The position numbers and the translations under genes are program-made. From Candidatus Gracilibacteria bacterium (GTDB taxonomy: Bacteria; Patescibacteriota; Gracilibacteria; BD1-5; UBA6164): a stretch of DNA of 64,000 bases. Under the pieces are notes generated by a model that saw only the letters and a program-made list of their open reading frames with translations, was not told where the DNA came from and did no database searches. The stretch is from positions 205,869 through 269,868 of the forward strand of contig JAACSU010000007.1 in assembly GCA_010119145.1 (NCBI GenBank), written 5' to 3'. Positions within the stretch are counted from its first letter, which is position 1. Each line of letters opens with the position of its first letter. This document shows positions 43,222 to 54,484 of the stretch, piece by piece.

Positions 43222-44007
43222 ATGGCAATTACTGCTGCTCTCATAAAAGAACTAAGAGAAAGAACATGAATCGGTATGATGGAATGTAAAAAAGCTCTCG
43301 AAGCAACTGACGGTGATATCGAACAAGCAATTGAAGAACTGAGAAAAAAAGGACTTGCAAAAGCAGCTAAAAAAGCTGACAGAGAAGCACTTGAATGAGG
43401 TCTTAAAATACTTATTGATGGAACAAACGCGTACGTTGTATCAGTTTCTTGTGAAACAGATTTTCTTGCAAACTCTGAAAAATTCAAACTTATGCTTGAA
43501 GTTATAGCTCTTCACCTGAAAAATAATGGTGTTGCATCTAAATCAGAAGCTCAAACACTATTAGAATCAAATTATTCTATGGAAATGGGTGAAAATCTTC
43601 AAGTAAAAGATTATGAAATTATTGAAGGTGGAACTGTATCTTCATACGTTCACTCAAATGCAAAGCTTGCTGCAGTTGTAGTTGCTGAAGCTGGTGGAGA
43701 CGAAGAAAAACTGAAACAAGTTGCTATGCACGTTACTGCAGCAAACCCAGAATATCTCTCAGAGTCAGAAATATCTGATGATATTATCGAAAAAGAAAAG
43801 GCAATTCAACTTGAAATGATGAAAAATGACCCAAATATGGGAAACAAACCAGACGAAGTACTTCTCAAAATTATTGAAGGAAAAATGGGGAAATTTAAGT
43901 CAGAAGTATCACTTCTAGAACAAGCATTTGTGATAGATCCAAGTGTGAAAGTAAAAGACTTTCTAGGTTCTACAGAACTTACAAGTTTTAAAAGATACGC
44001 TATATAG
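43222..44007 (+). CDS. tsf: Elongation factor Ts
   Basis: 261 residues. [20 protein letters not shown] then [20 protein letters not shown] is the N-terminal UBA-like domain; [20 protein letters not shown] is the EF-Tu contact motif with the TDFV-like sequence. The C-terminal domain runs to RYAI. It recharges EF-Tu with GTP. Length is short of the 280-290 typical, near the small variants. The start ATG is preceded by an A+T-rich stretch without SD. Confidence 0.94.
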
Positions 44008-44072
44008 TGCACTCAAGTTTTAAAAATAAGATGCAAATTAAGCCTTGTAAAAATCTTATTTTTAAAATGTAT

Positions 44073-44147
44073 AGGCCCATAGTTCATCGGTTAGAATTCA
44101 GGATTCCAAATCCTGCGAGCTAGGTTCGATTCCTAGTGGGCCTGCCA
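44073..44147 (+). tRNA. tRNA-Trp (anticodon CCA)
   Basis: Acceptor AGGCCCA pairs with TGGGCCT, followed by G73 and CCA. The anticodon arm CAGGA-TTCCAAA-TCCTG has anticodon CCA, which reads UGG only. That agrees with UGA not being read as Trp in this genome. T-arm GGTTCGATTCC is present. Confidence 0.94.
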
Positions 44148-44162
44148 TTTAAGATTACTACT

Positions 44163-44189
44163 AAAATCCTCACTTTGGGGATTTTTTTG
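44163..44189 (+). terminator. Terminator after tsf/tRNA-Trp
   Basis: AAATCCTC and GGGGATTT pair (with one G-T pair) around a 5-nt loop, then a T-run, 16 bp after the tRNA. Confidence 0.7.
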
Positions 44190-44243
44190 TTATAATCATA
44201 TTTACACGTAGTATAGAGTAATACATTTTAAGATAATATATAT

Positions 44244-44432
44244 ATGCCAAAAGCAAAAACATTTAAAGATTCCTTTGAAAGACTTAAAGAGATTTCAGAC
44301 CTCCTTGATAAGGATGAAGTCATTGACGTAGATACACTTATCAAGGTTCAAAAAGAAGCAAAAGAACTGTATAAATTTTGTGGTGAAAAACTAGAAGGAG
44401 TGAGTGCTAAATTAGAAGATGAAACGAAATAA
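44244..44432 (+). CDS. xseB: Exodeoxyribonuclease VII small subunit
   Basis: 62 residues: FKDSFERLKEISDLLDKDEV and VDTLIKVQKEAKELYKFCGE then KLEGVSAKLED match XseB (E-x-L-x-x-I-x-x-L-E...L-E-x-S-L-x-L-Y-x-x-G-x-x-L), a helical hairpin that packs with XseA. Its stop TAA overlaps the xseA start as TAATG, so the subunits are translationally coupled. Confidence 0.85.
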   Translation: MPKAKTFKDSFERLKEISDLLDKDEVIDVDTLIKVQKEAKELYKFCGEKLEGVSAKLEDETK

Positions 44433-45670
44433 TGAACGAAGAAGTAAAACTTAAACTCTCTCAGTTTCTTGATATCATCAAATCTCAGTTTGATGATATT
44501 ATTTGATATCATAGTTATACCATTGAAGCTGAAGTGAAAGCTATTAAACAAAATAGGAATTTTTATTACATCGATTTGGTTGAGATACAGAACTGAAAGA
44601 TTGTAGACTCAGCACGTTCTCATATTTTTAATCCGAGTATTATGATTTCTTTTTTGAGAGATATTAATATTTTAGATATTCAAGAACTCGTTGGTAAAAA
44701 ACTCTTACTTACGGTCAGACCAACATTTCATAAAACCTATAATTTTTCGATTAATATTCTAAAAATATATTCTGAGTTTTATATTGGTTGACTTGAAAAA
44801 CAAAAACAAGAAGATATTGAACATTTAAAAGACTTAGAAATATTCTACCTCAATCATGAGACAGAGTTATGAGAACCAGCATTTCATATTGCTGTTATCT
44901 CGTGAGAAAAAAGTGAGTGATTCAAAGACTTTCAAACTATTCTGAGTGAATCATGATTTAATTACAAGCTTACAATATTTCCATCACTCGTTCACGGTGA
45001 AAAAGCAAGTTGAGAAGTACTCAAGCAACTTCAAAAAATTATGTCTCAAATAGATAATTGAAAGATATACAATGGTGTAGCAATCATGAGATGAGGATGA
45101 TGAAGTGAATGAATGAACTGGACTAATGATAGAAAACTATGTGAAATGGTGTGTAAATTTAGAGTACCAGTCATTTCTGCTGTATGACATACAGTCGACA
45201 AGAGTATACTTGATATGGTGGCAAGATATGATTGTAAAACACCAAGTGAAGCGGCTCAAACGCTCATAGATATATATGAAGAATACAAAGAAGATATAGA
45301 ATCAGAGTTTGAGTATATTGTGTTATGAATCCAAGATCTCGTAAAAAGGTATACTCTTGAACTTGAGGGGCTCTCAAAAGATATACCATACCATATTTCA
45401 AAAAAAGTTCAGATATATAAAAAAGAGCTTGAAGGATTCATAGTAGATAAAAAAGTGAAATATCATATTCAAATCCTATCTCAATCTTTAGAAAATATAT
45501 ACAAAAATATAAAGTATAATGATCCTAAAAAGATACTCTTAAAATGATATAGTCTCGTCCTTGATGCAGAATGAAAGGTTATTAATGAACTTGAACTCAA
45601 TAAGAATTATAAACTCTTAACTCATTGATCTATGTATAAAATAACTATCTTGGATAAATCTGATATATAA
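44432..45670 (+). CDS. xseA: Exodeoxyribonuclease VII large subunit
   Basis: 412 residues. The N-terminal OB domain (EAEVKAIKQNRNFYYIDLVE) is shorter than usual. The catalytic part has IAVISGEKSEGFKDFQTILS, VHGEKAS, VAIMRGGGGSEGMNWTNDRK (the family's R-G-G-G-S motif) and FRVPVISAVGHTVDKSILD, followed by the long coiled coil and the C-terminal ILLKGYSLVLD strand. With XseB it degrades single-stranded DNA to oligonucleotides. Several signature glycines are UGA. A terminator follows at the stop. Confidence 0.92.
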
Positions 45671-45700
45671 AAAACTCTCAATATTGAGAGTTTTTATTTT
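45669..45700 (+). terminator. Terminator after xseA
   Basis: AAAAACTCTCAA and TTGAGAGTTTTT pair around a TAT-type loop. The same hairpin sequence occurs again after sulP at 47637. Confidence 0.88.
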
Positions 45701-45739
45701 TGTACATAATTTCGTCCACATTTTAATGACGGAAATAAA

Positions 45740-45919
45740 GTGAGTTGTAAAGTGTATATTTTCAATTTCTCCGATACTATTTATGGAAAAGCTATTCAAG
45801 TGAAAGCCAATAGATATCTCAGAGAACAACAATCATTTCAAAATAATCAAGCACTTATAGAACAATATAAACGAGATGAGTGAGATGACAGAGATTTTTA
45901 CAAACTCTCTGTCATATAA
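45740..45919 (+). CDS. Possible short protein between xseA and sulP
   Basis: 59 residues from GTG 45740 (GTG 45752 also in frame). The frame is open back to a TAA at about 45708, and the peptide looks protein-like: VYIFNFSDTIYGKAIQVKAN then RYLREQQSFQNNQALIEQYK, ending RDFYKLSVI. One UGA reads Gly. No motif, no clear SD, and the gap between xseA and sulP is 371 bp, so this is the only coding candidate in it. It could be noise. Confidence 0.4.
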
Positions 45920-45922
45920 GTA

Positions 45923-45950
45923 TTTACTTCAAGGCATTATTATATATACT
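45923..45950 (+). promoter_or_regulatory. Candidate promoter for sulP
   Basis: TTTACT (45923-45928), a 16-bp spacer and TATACT (45945-45950) lie just downstream of the short ORF stop and 91 nt before the sulP ATG, leaving a long leader with a hairpin. Confidence 0.4.
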
Positions 45951-45985
45951 CGGCATCATTACTGATGAGTCAGTATAAAGTAGAA

Positions 45986-46014
45986 ATTCTCTGCCTCAAA
46001 CAGAGAGTTTTTTT
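45986..46014 (+). terminator. Hairpin with T-run in the sulP leader
   Basis: ATTCTCTG and CAGAGAGT pair around a 7-nt loop, then seven T residues, 28 bp before the sulP ATG. Since the candidate promoter lies upstream, this may be a leader terminator (attenuator) that controls sulP, or the end of the short ORF's transcript. Confidence 0.55.
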
Positions 46015-46041
46015 ATTAAAATATTTTTTTAAACAAGCATC

Positions 46042-47631
46042 ATGTTACTCTCCATCTTACACTTCTTTGGAATCATGGATTTCAAACGTGAACTCTGAGA
46101 TCCAAAACAACTCAAAACCGATATATTATCTGGTTTAACGGTTGCATTAGCACTAGTACCTGAAGCTATTGCATTTTCATTTGTGGCAGATATTAATCCT
46201 ATTATAGGATTACACGCTGCATTTATAGTTGGGATTATTACTGCAGTATTTTGAGGGAGACCTGGTATGATATCAGGAGCAACGGGAGCACTTGCCATAG
46301 TTATGGTATCACTCGTTCGTGATTTTGGAATAGAATATCTCTTTGCTACACTCGTACTCATGTGAGTACTCCAAATACTATTTTGAATCTTTGGACTTGG
46401 GAGACTCGTCCGACTCATCCCACATACTGTTATGCTTGGCTTCGTTAACGGTCTTGCGATTATTATTTTTATGTCACAACTTGAACAGTTTAAAGTAGGA
46501 GAGCAATGGATATCTGGATTTCCACTCGTTATCATGCTCGGACTGGTAGCTCTAACTATGGCTATAATTTATTATCTCCCAAAATTTACAAAGGTACTTC
46601 CATCAGGTCTTGTTGCCATAGTGGTAGTGACGCTTATAGTTATATTCATTCCATGATTTGAGAATGTATGAAATGTTTCAAGTTACCTAGCTGCTAATGG
46701 CTACTCTGAACTCTTAGGAGTTTTCCCAAGTTTCCATATTCCTGTTCTCACGACTGGGATTCTTGATACGCTGGTGATTATATTCCCATATGCTCTGGTA
46801 CTTGCTATTATAGGACTCACAGAGTCGCTCATGACTCTTACCCTCATTGATGAGATAACAGAGACACGTGGTGATAATAATAAAGAATCAATTGGTCAGG
46901 GGATAGCAAATACTATTTGTGGATTTTTTGGAGCAATGGGAGGATGTGCCATGATAGGTCAATCGATGATCAATATCTCAAACGGGGGGAGGGGACGTAT
47001 GTCTGGTGTATCTGCGGCAGTTTTTTTGATACTCCTGATTGTGTTTGCTACGAGTTTCATAGCGATTATTCCACTTGCAGCACTTGTAGGACTCATGTTC
47101 ATTGTCGTTATCGGGACATTTGCTTGGCCTACTTTTAAACTCCTTCCAAAAATACCAAGAGCTGACGCGTTTGTGATTGTAGCTGTAACTGCCATAACGG
47201 TCATCAGTGGTGACTTGGCTCTCGCAGTGGTAGCATGAGTCATTATTTCTGCACTGAGCTTTGCTTGGAAAAAGGCTGAACAAATACAAGTCACGAGATA
47301 TATTGATACTGCCTGAACAACACATTATGACCTCAACGGTCCACTCTTTTTTGGTTCTATTACCAAGTTTAAAACGCTCTTTGATATCAGTATTGATACA
47401 CACGAAGTTATCATAGACTTCCAAAACTCTCAAGTTATGGATCACTCAGCAACCGAAGCCATTAACTCACTTACTGAAAAATATAAAAATGCAGGGAAGA
47501 AATTACATCTTAAACATCTCTCTCCAGATTGTCGAAAACTTATCAAAGATGCGCAGGAGGTAGTAGATATAAATGTTATCGAAGATCCAAAGTATTTTGT
47601 AGCAAATATAGCAAATTCGAAGAAATCATAG
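46042..47631 (+). CDS. SulP-family anion transporter with STAS domain
   Basis: 529 residues. [20 protein letters not shown] is the SulP signature (L-x-V-A-x-x-x-x-P-x-A-x-A), with [20 protein letters not shown] and about 11 further helices. [20 protein letters not shown] is the second conserved block. The C-terminal 110 residues form a STAS domain, ending at [20 protein letters not shown]. It moves sulfate, bicarbonate or another anion; the substrate is not resolved. ATG 46075 (MDFKREL) is an alternative start. TAG ends the gene; the same hairpin as after xseA follows. Confidence 0.9.
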
Positions 47632-47634
47632 AAA

Positions 47635-47663
47635 TAAAAACTCTCAATATTGAGAGTTTTTAT
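47635..47663 (+). terminator. Terminator after sulP, identical to that after xseA
   Basis: AAAAACTCTCAA and TTGAGAGTTTTT around the loop, followed by TATT. The stem-loop matches the one at 45669-45700 exactly, so sulP is flanked by identical hairpins. Confidence 0.85.
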
Positions 47664-47697
47664 TATAATACCAATATTACAATTCTAAATAATAGCT

Positions 47698-48555
47698 ATG
47701 AACTTCGCTTCTAAGTCTCTCACACATATAAAATATGTAAAAAACTCATTTTCTCGACATAATGGGAGTGTTCATGCAAGTGCTTTTGCATTCAATACTT
47801 TGCTCTCTTTGCCAGCATTGATACTCTTTCTGATATTTATTGTGAAGATACTCTTTGGGAGCTCTGATTTCTTTCGTAACTATGTAAGTAATCTAGCAGC
47901 GACCCTTCCTGGTGATTCTGGAGAGCTGATACAACAATTTCTTGAACAGGATTTTGAGATTCAAGGATCTTTGATTGGAATCATAACAGTTGTTTTATTA
48001 TTTTGGTCCTGAACAAAACTCATTTCAACATTTATCCTATCTGTAAATAATAGTTTTGGACTGATGATTGATACTAATACTACAAACATAGTCTATACTA
48101 TAAAAACTCACTTAGTTGGATTATTATTTATACTTCTATTTCTCAGTGTTATAGGAGCTTCACTTGTTGTTGAGAATATAATTTCAATTCTCTTTTCAAA
48201 TACACTTTTAGTGAGTTTTCTGAATTTTGGGACCACTCTTGCAATCTATACGATACTCTACGCATTTCTACTTCGATTTATGATACTGGCTCAGGTAACA
48301 AATGGATGAGCATTTCTTGGATGATTATTTATGTCCGTAATAACGGTACTTTCTATTATAGCTATGAGTCTGATATTTGGACTGGTGGATTTTTGAAGTA
48401 AATTCGCTGCCTGAGCGAGTATAATAGTATTTATGCTGTGGATACAGTATCTTGCTCTGCTTTTGTATTTATGATTTGAAATAATCTCATATACTCTGAA
48501 ACTTCACTGAAAATATATAATTAGAAAAGAGGGAATGAAAAAACACTGAGATTAA
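47698..48555 (+). CDS. YihY/BrkB-family membrane protein
   Basis: 285 residues, six hydrophobic helices. SRHNGSVHASAFAFNTLLSL with PALILFLIFIVKILF matches the YihY/BrkB start (A-x-x-Y-x-x-x-x-L-x-P). Helices such as IIVFMLWIQYLALLLYLG close the core and YTLKLHGKYIIRKEGMKKHG is the tail. The family is widespread and its role is unsettled; the BrkB name from serum resistance and old RNase BN annotations are not supported by motifs here. The last codons overlap a terminator stem. Confidence 0.82.
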
Positions 48556-48570
48556 TCAGTGTTTTTTTTT
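48538..48570. terminator. Terminator between the convergent YihY and 48572 genes
   Basis: AAAAACACTGA and TCAGTGTTTTT form the stem, with T-runs on both strands. It overlaps the YihY stop codon. Confidence 0.85.
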
Positions 48571-48571
48571 A

Positions 48572-50206
48572 TTATCTTACTTCAAAAATAATATTATTTT
48601 GAATCTTTGAGACGCTATCTATAAAGAATGGTCGTATTTTTATTTCTACGTTTCTAATTTTCGGGTCATTAATCAGTGTTTTTGTAGCTTCTTTTCTTTG
48701 AAGTCCCTGCACTTTTGACTTTAGTTGCTCTATATATTTGTTTTGTGTGTGAAGGAAATCATGTAAGAGAAGTGCTTCTATTTCAAAGGTTGCTTTCATT
48801 TGAAAGGGATTAGTTTGTGAGGAGATAATCTCAGACATCCGAAGAGAACTAGAATCAACCAAAGATATCTTTTCTACTCATTCTAGGTTACGTTCACTCA
48901 AGAGGGTTTTTAATTTTTGGATAACACTTTCTCTATTGTACGTATAAGCCTGAATTTCAATATTTCATTTCAGTACAAAATTATCTCGTACATCACCTGC
49001 TTGAACATCTTCAAGCACTGTGATAGTCGCCTCTCAGTATCTAATACTTTTTCATCATGAGAGAATATCTATTTGAGTATTATTTATTTCATTTTCTTCA
49101 GCAATAGAATTCTTAAGAGTTCGTAGCACTTCTGATTTTAATTTTGCTCAAAATAATAAAATAGCGTTATCTATGTCTTCTTGAGACACAACAGTTTCAA
49201 AATCATCAATTCATCCTGTAAAATCCTCAATAGTTTTAGCATATATGAGTTTTTGTAATTCAGCTTCGAGTCAGGGGATAGTAAGGGATGTATCAGTCGA
49301 TATATTTCATCTCGTTCCTACGTAAACTCCAGCTTCATCTTTACTTTTAGATGTAACCGATCATTCTGATATTCAGGGTGAATTTTCTCAGAAGTTATCT
49401 GTAAGAGCTGCAGGAATTGTCACTTCTGCATCAAGAGTAAACACAACTCAAGATTCTGTTCTGACCCTCGTTCACTTAATAAGGGTAATAGCATCAGTGG
49501 TTTCATTGTAAAACTGAATACTTCAAGCAGAAACATCATTTGAATTATTCTTAATTTCACTACTTGTATACGTTTCTTGAATGTCTACACTTTTGACAAC
49601 ATTTTTTATTTTTATGTATTTGTTATTTCAAAGTATTACATTATCATCATTTTCATTGAATATGAAATTATAGGCCTCTTTTTTTACACTCACTTCAGGA
49701 GTAATATAAATATATGTTTTACTAACAGCGAAATAATAAATAAATACAAAAAGTAGAAGAGAAATAAGAAATGCTCATAAGAATAATCAAACTCAAGTCT
49801 TTTCATTATAAATACGAGAATATTTTCAAAGTGAATTGAGTTTTTTATTACTTTCAAAACTATGTTTGAGTTCAGTAAAATATGACTTGAGTTGAAATTT
49901 TAAATACTCTATAAATGTGAAGTTGTGTTGCATGAGCTTATCTCATGTTGATTGTTTTATGAATGCACTGTCTTTTATAACTGAGTACTCGATTCACAGT
50001 TGTTTCCCAATTTTTCTCCCTATTCTATCATTTGTTGCAATAATGAGCTTACGGTCTCATACTTTGGATTTTAAGATCTTGAGTGAGATATAGTTATGTA
50101 AGATTGGGTGTCAGAGTGGAAAATCAAGTACTATGTCTCAGTTTTGTTGCGCTTGTATTTTTTCAACTATATCAATTATAGTATCCTCCGATTTTACATG
50201 TATCAT
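48572..50206 (-). CDS. Membrane protein with baseplate-J-like segment, CPR type
   Basis: 544 residues. An N-terminal soluble part (IHVKSEDTIIDIVEKIQAQQ; ATNDRIGRKIGKQLG) leads to one helix near 140-165 (GAFLISLLLFVFIYYFAVS). After it, SAGSIQFYNETTDAITLIKG then TRVRTESGVVFTLDAEVTIP, with EAGVYVGTRGNISTDTSLTI, matches the T-R-x-x-T-x-x-G-x-x-F strand and the A-G-x-x-G-N segment seen in Patescibacteria proteins annotated baseplate J. It is not phage-linked here. Probably an envelope protein exposed outside the membrane. ATG 50206; convergent with YihY. Confidence 0.7.
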
Positions 50207-50310
50207 ATTTGTGAATATTTATTATCCAGTAGCATAAAAATAAGGCTTTACAAAAAAGATAATCACTATACACTGAAAATCAAATAACAATAGTATTTTC
50301 CCTTGCTTCT

Positions 50311-51717
50311 ATGGATTTTCTTGACGAAATAATCGATATTTTAGAACGTTCCATCATGGATGATTCTCAAAATACTATCACGGCTTGAAATATCATCAAA
50401 TCATGATACGACTCAGAAGTAGATGAATACAGAGCTATACTTCAGGATTGACATATTTGGTTAGATGAATATGCAGCTTCTTTAATCACAGAAACGGGAA
50501 TTACTGGACTGAGAATCAAGTATACAAAAAACTTATGATATTTTATAGAGTTTTCAAAATCTCAAGTCTCTAAAATAACGGATTCATTTATTCAGAAACA
50601 ATCACTCTTACAAGCAGTGAGATATACTACACCCGAACTCAGTGATTATGAATCAAGATTGTTTTCAGCTTCTGAAAAAGTGTCTAACAAAGAATATTCT
50701 GTTTTTCTAGATATACGTAATACTATATCATTACATTTTGATAATTTATACATACTAAGTAGAAGTATTGCTCATCTAGATTTTTATTCAAATGGTGCTT
50801 ATATATCTCATGCAGGTCGATATAATACTCCAAATATTATCAAATCATGAACTACTGAAATGTTCTGAGCTCGCCACCCTGTTATTGAAAAAAATGTTTG
50901 AGATTTTATATCAAACGATCTAAAATTTACACAAGATACTTTTATACATTTGATCACTTGACCTAATATGTGAGGGAAGTCTACTTACTTAAGACAAAAT
51001 GCTCTTAATATTATAATATCTCATATTTGATATGATATACCTATACAAAAATGAAATATATTAATTACTGACAAAATATTTTCTAGAGTTTGAAGTGGCG
51101 ATAATCTCTATTTATGACAATCTACATTTATGGTTGAAATGCAAGAAATTGCTTATATTTTAAGAAATGCTACAAATAAAAGTTTTATCATAATTGATGA
51201 AATATGAAGAGGTACGAGTACTTATGACGGTATGAGTCTTGCATGGTCTATTTTACAATATATACACAATCAATTAGGTTCTCAAACATTATTTTCTACT
51301 CATTATCATGAAATTATAGATGAAACATATAAATTAAAGCATGTTGCTAATTATAGTGTAGCTGTCTGAGAAAATGAAGAAAATATTGTATTCTTGCGAA
51401 AGCTTATCCCATGATGAATAAAAAAAAGTTATGGAATTGAAGTTGCAAAACTTGCTTGAATCCCAGATCAAGTACTGAGAGACGCGAAAGAAACCCTTAT
51501 TGATTTACAAAAAGCTCATAACTCTCAACTTGTAATGTTTCAAGATTCGTCTGTTGTAGAAAAATTTCCTTCAGATTATCAACATTTACAGGAAGAAAAT
51601 AAACAGTTTAAATATATAGAACAATTATTGTCTCATATTGATATTAATCAAACGACTCCACTCAAAGCTCTGGAGTATGTAAGTGAATTGAAACAGTTGA
51701 TGAAAAAAACGAAATAA
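50311..51717 (+). CDS. N-terminally truncated MutS ATPase
   Basis: 468 residues. The core and ATPase are well conserved: [18 protein letters not shown] (Walker A near 217), [40 protein letters not shown] (Walker B) and [12 protein letters not shown]. The protein begins in the lever/clamp region ([20 protein letters not shown], then [12 protein letters not shown]) and has no mismatch-recognition domain or connector. It is MutS1-like in signature, not MutS2, and has no Smr domain. ATG 50311 is the only start; 50206-50310 has no frame continuing upstream. Mismatch binding in the usual way is unlikely. Confidence 0.9.
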
Positions 51718-51802
51718 TCAACTGAAAAAATCTAAAAAACTTGTAATAGCTTAAGCTGTAGGTATTGTAAATGTCAATATGTACAACTTAACTTTTACTT
51801 TT

Positions 51803-52933
51803 ATGAACTTCTTTACTAGAAATCTTTGATGGATTTTACTTTTTGCATTTTTTATATTTATGTTAGTCATAATTTCATCTAACAGTGATGAAGACGCTAT
51901 TAGTAACTCTGGTTCTACGGTGACTAATACCAGTACAGGAGAAGCAAATTTAGAGAAACTCTCTCAAAAAATCGAAAATGAAACAGGTGCAATATCAGAG
52001 TCTCTTGAAAAAGATGAACTGAGCGCTTCATGAGAAGTAATCAGTTCATCTTGAGAGCTGAGTACAGATACAAAAGATACAGTAGATACTCCAACAAAAG
52101 ATGCTGATTTAAGTTTCTTTGAAAGATTGTTTGGAAAAAAAGAAACCAAACCCGTTGAAAATAACCAAACTGGAACTGGTACAGATGCTCAAGATTCTGC
52201 ATCATGATCTGTAGATTCTTCAGACGAAGTTGTAACTAATACTGGTACGTCTCAAGCTTGAAGTACAAGCTCAACTCCAAATCAAGTACAAACTCTCAGA
52301 TGAGAAGATCTTTCAAAAGCACCTTCGGCTTCAAACTTAACTTCGACTACAAATAAAACTCCTTGGAAAACTACTCAAGACCATACCATAAACTACCCAG
52401 GAACTTCTTTGAAAACATTTGTAGGAAAACAGTTTAAGGTATGAGTTCATAGCCTAAGACTTAACAACGTATACTTTAATGAGACTCTAGCATTTATGTT
52501 TGAATGAGATAGAGTAGAACAATTAACTCCAGAAAATAGTTATGGATGTTTTAAAATTAAAATAATTTCATCATCTACGACTCAAAACAACTGATCAATG
52601 TGATATGTTTGTAAAAAATACCTTAAAGATACTACTGGCTGAAATGTTAATACTCCAGTTCAAAAGGAAATAAAAAAGAATGTACAATCTGAACAAAAAG
52701 TACAAGAAGAAGTGAAATACTCTGGAATGCAAACTCAAATAGGGGATATCATAATGGTAAACGTAGACAATGTTTCTTTTGATAATTGAGAAATCAAATT
52801 ACAAAAATGAGATAGTGTTGATCAAATGACAAAACTTGATTCAGCTGGGTGTTTTATAGGACGAGTATTTACAGCTAAAATTGCAAGCTCATTAGAGCAA
52901 GTAGCAAAAATGTGTATGTCAGAACTTCGATAA
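51803..52933 (+). CDS. Membrane-anchored protein with Ser/Thr-rich linker
   Basis: 376 residues. One N-terminal helix (WILLFAFFIFMLVIISS) is followed by a low-complexity Ser/Thr/Glu/Gly region to about residue 190, then a beta-rich C-terminal half with two similar strands, VGVHSLRLNNVYFNETLAF and IIMVNVDNVSFDNGEIKL. Two pairs of Cys (GCFKI, VCKKY; GCFIG, MCMSE) occur in the C-terminal half and may be disulfide-bonded outside the cell. No family recognised. It lies 86 bp after the mutS-like gene and 59 bp before a GT4 gene. Confidence 0.65.
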
Positions 52934-52991
52934 ATCATTGAGTTTTTTACAAAAAAATATAAAATCAACTTATATTTTTTGATTCAAAATA

Positions 52992-54086
52992 ATGAACCCT
53001 TCCAAAATTATAATTCTTCACGATACTTTTCTTTATAAATGAGGATGAGAAAGACTCATCCTTATGATGTGAAAAGCATTAAATGCTGATATTGCTTCTT
53101 GATTTTTTAGTTCATGAAGCTTTAATCTTAGAAAAGAAGGTTTTACTGGAAAAATGATCTCTATTTCAAGTGAGGTATTTACAAAGTGATTTCGTCATAT
53201 AAAACTGAAGTACAACTTCATGTTTTGAACCTCATTTTTAAAAGAGTATGAAACGATTATTTTTAGTTGAGATTCCATTAGTGCCGTGAGAAACTGCAAT
53301 CTTGAATCTAAAAAAATATACTATTGTCATACTCCACCAAGATACCTCTATGATTTACATGACTTGTATCTTAAAAAAGTCCCATTTCTTCTTCGACCAG
53401 TTTTTAAACTTGCGTGCATAGTATTTAAACACCTCTATGAAAATGACCTCAAAAAAATAGATGTAATACTCACAAACTCCAAAAACACTCAAGATAGAAT
53501 CAAAAGGTATCTTGGATATGATTCTCAAGTTCTCTATCCACCAGTTGATACATCGAAGTTTGTATACTTGAAGCAAGATGATTATTTCCTAAGTTTTGCT
53601 CGACTTGCAGACGCAAAAAGAGTAGACAGGATAGTAGAAGCATTTATAAAACTTCCCAATCAAAACCTCAAAGTAATTTATGGGAAAAATGATCCACAAA
53701 AGGATAAGATATTTTCACTTGCGCAGTGATACCCAAATATTGAGCTGGTAACTCTAGAAGATAATGATCTTCTCTATACATATTTAGGAAATGCGAGAGC
53801 AAGTATTTACATTCCAATAGATGAGGATTTTGGTATGAGCCCCGTTGAAAGTATGTCAGCTTGAAAACCAGTTATTTGAGTGAATGAGGGATGATTAAAA
53901 GAAACAATTATTCATGAAAAAACGGGTTTTCTTATTCATCCAAAATGTGAAATTCAGGATATTATGGACGCGGTCATGTACCTCAGTCCAGAAAAATGTC
54001 TTTCTATGAGAACGGATTGTGAGGACAGAGCAGATACATTTTGACTAGAGAGTTTTGAAACAGAGTTACAACGACTTGTACATTAA
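52992..54086 (+). CDS. GT4 glycosyltransferase, mannosyltransferase-like
   Basis: 364 residues. ILHDTFLYKGGGERLILMMG opens with the acceptor-side GGGER loop often seen in GT4 enzymes of surface polysaccharide synthesis. YYCHTPPRYLYDLHDLY and LTNSKNTQDRIKRYLG are typical; VLYPPVDTSKF, FLSFARLADAKRVDRIVEAF and IPIDEDFGMSPVESMSAGKP carry the E-x7-E-like donor site (ED-FG-MSPVESMSAGKPVI). It probably transfers mannose or another hexose to a lipid-linked glycan. A terminator follows. Confidence 0.86.
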
Positions 54087-54115
54087 AAAAGAGCTCAATT
54101 TTGAGCTCTTTTTTT
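54084..54115. terminator. Terminator between GT4 and the STAS gene
   Basis: AAAAAAGAGCTCAA pairs with TTGAGCTCTTTTTT around a short loop; poly-T on both strands serves both convergent genes. Confidence 0.85.
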
Positions 54116-54130
54116 GTGTGTATTTGAATA

Positions 54131-54484
54131 TTATGCGTTCATCGCAGTAATAGCTTCAGCTTCAGTATCTACCGTCGGAATAATAGTGGTAATACCTACT
54201 AGTTCAAGGACGTCTTTGACTCCTTCATCACAATTTGAAATATACATTTCTCCTTCACTGTCTTCTAGGTTTGAAAATACATCAGCAATATACCCAATAG
54301 ACTTAGAATTTAGATATTTGAGTCATTCAAGATTAAATATAATCTTTTTCCCTGTAAATTCTCCAATCATTTCATAGATAGTAGTAAATGTCTTATCAGC
54401 ATTTGTTTCATCAAGTTCTCAGGCAAAATCAAAAATAACGATATCTCATTCTTGTCTTTTTTTTACTTCTATTAAAGTTTCCAT
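54131..54484 (-). CDS. STAS-domain protein (anti-sigma factor antagonist-like)
   Basis: 117 residues. IVIFDFAGELDETNADKTFT begins a STAS fold, and IIFNLEGLKYLNSKSIGYIA contains the conserved phosphorylatable Ser context (D-x-S-G-L in SpoIIAA, here LNSKSIG). It ends EAITAMNA. SpoIIAA-like proteins act in partner-switching with anti-sigma kinases, but no RsbW-type kinase or sigma factor is adjacent, so the role is uncertain. ATG 54484. Confidence 0.8.

Noticed and set aside
46029-46535. Long minus-strand frame opposite sulP, and a second at 46978-47445
   Set aside because: They mirror the clear SulP coding frame and have no motif; both are antisense shadows.
48572-50206. Phage or injection-system baseplate gene
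   Set aside because: The protein has a membrane helix and stands alone; only a segment resembles baseplate J, as in many CPR membrane proteins.
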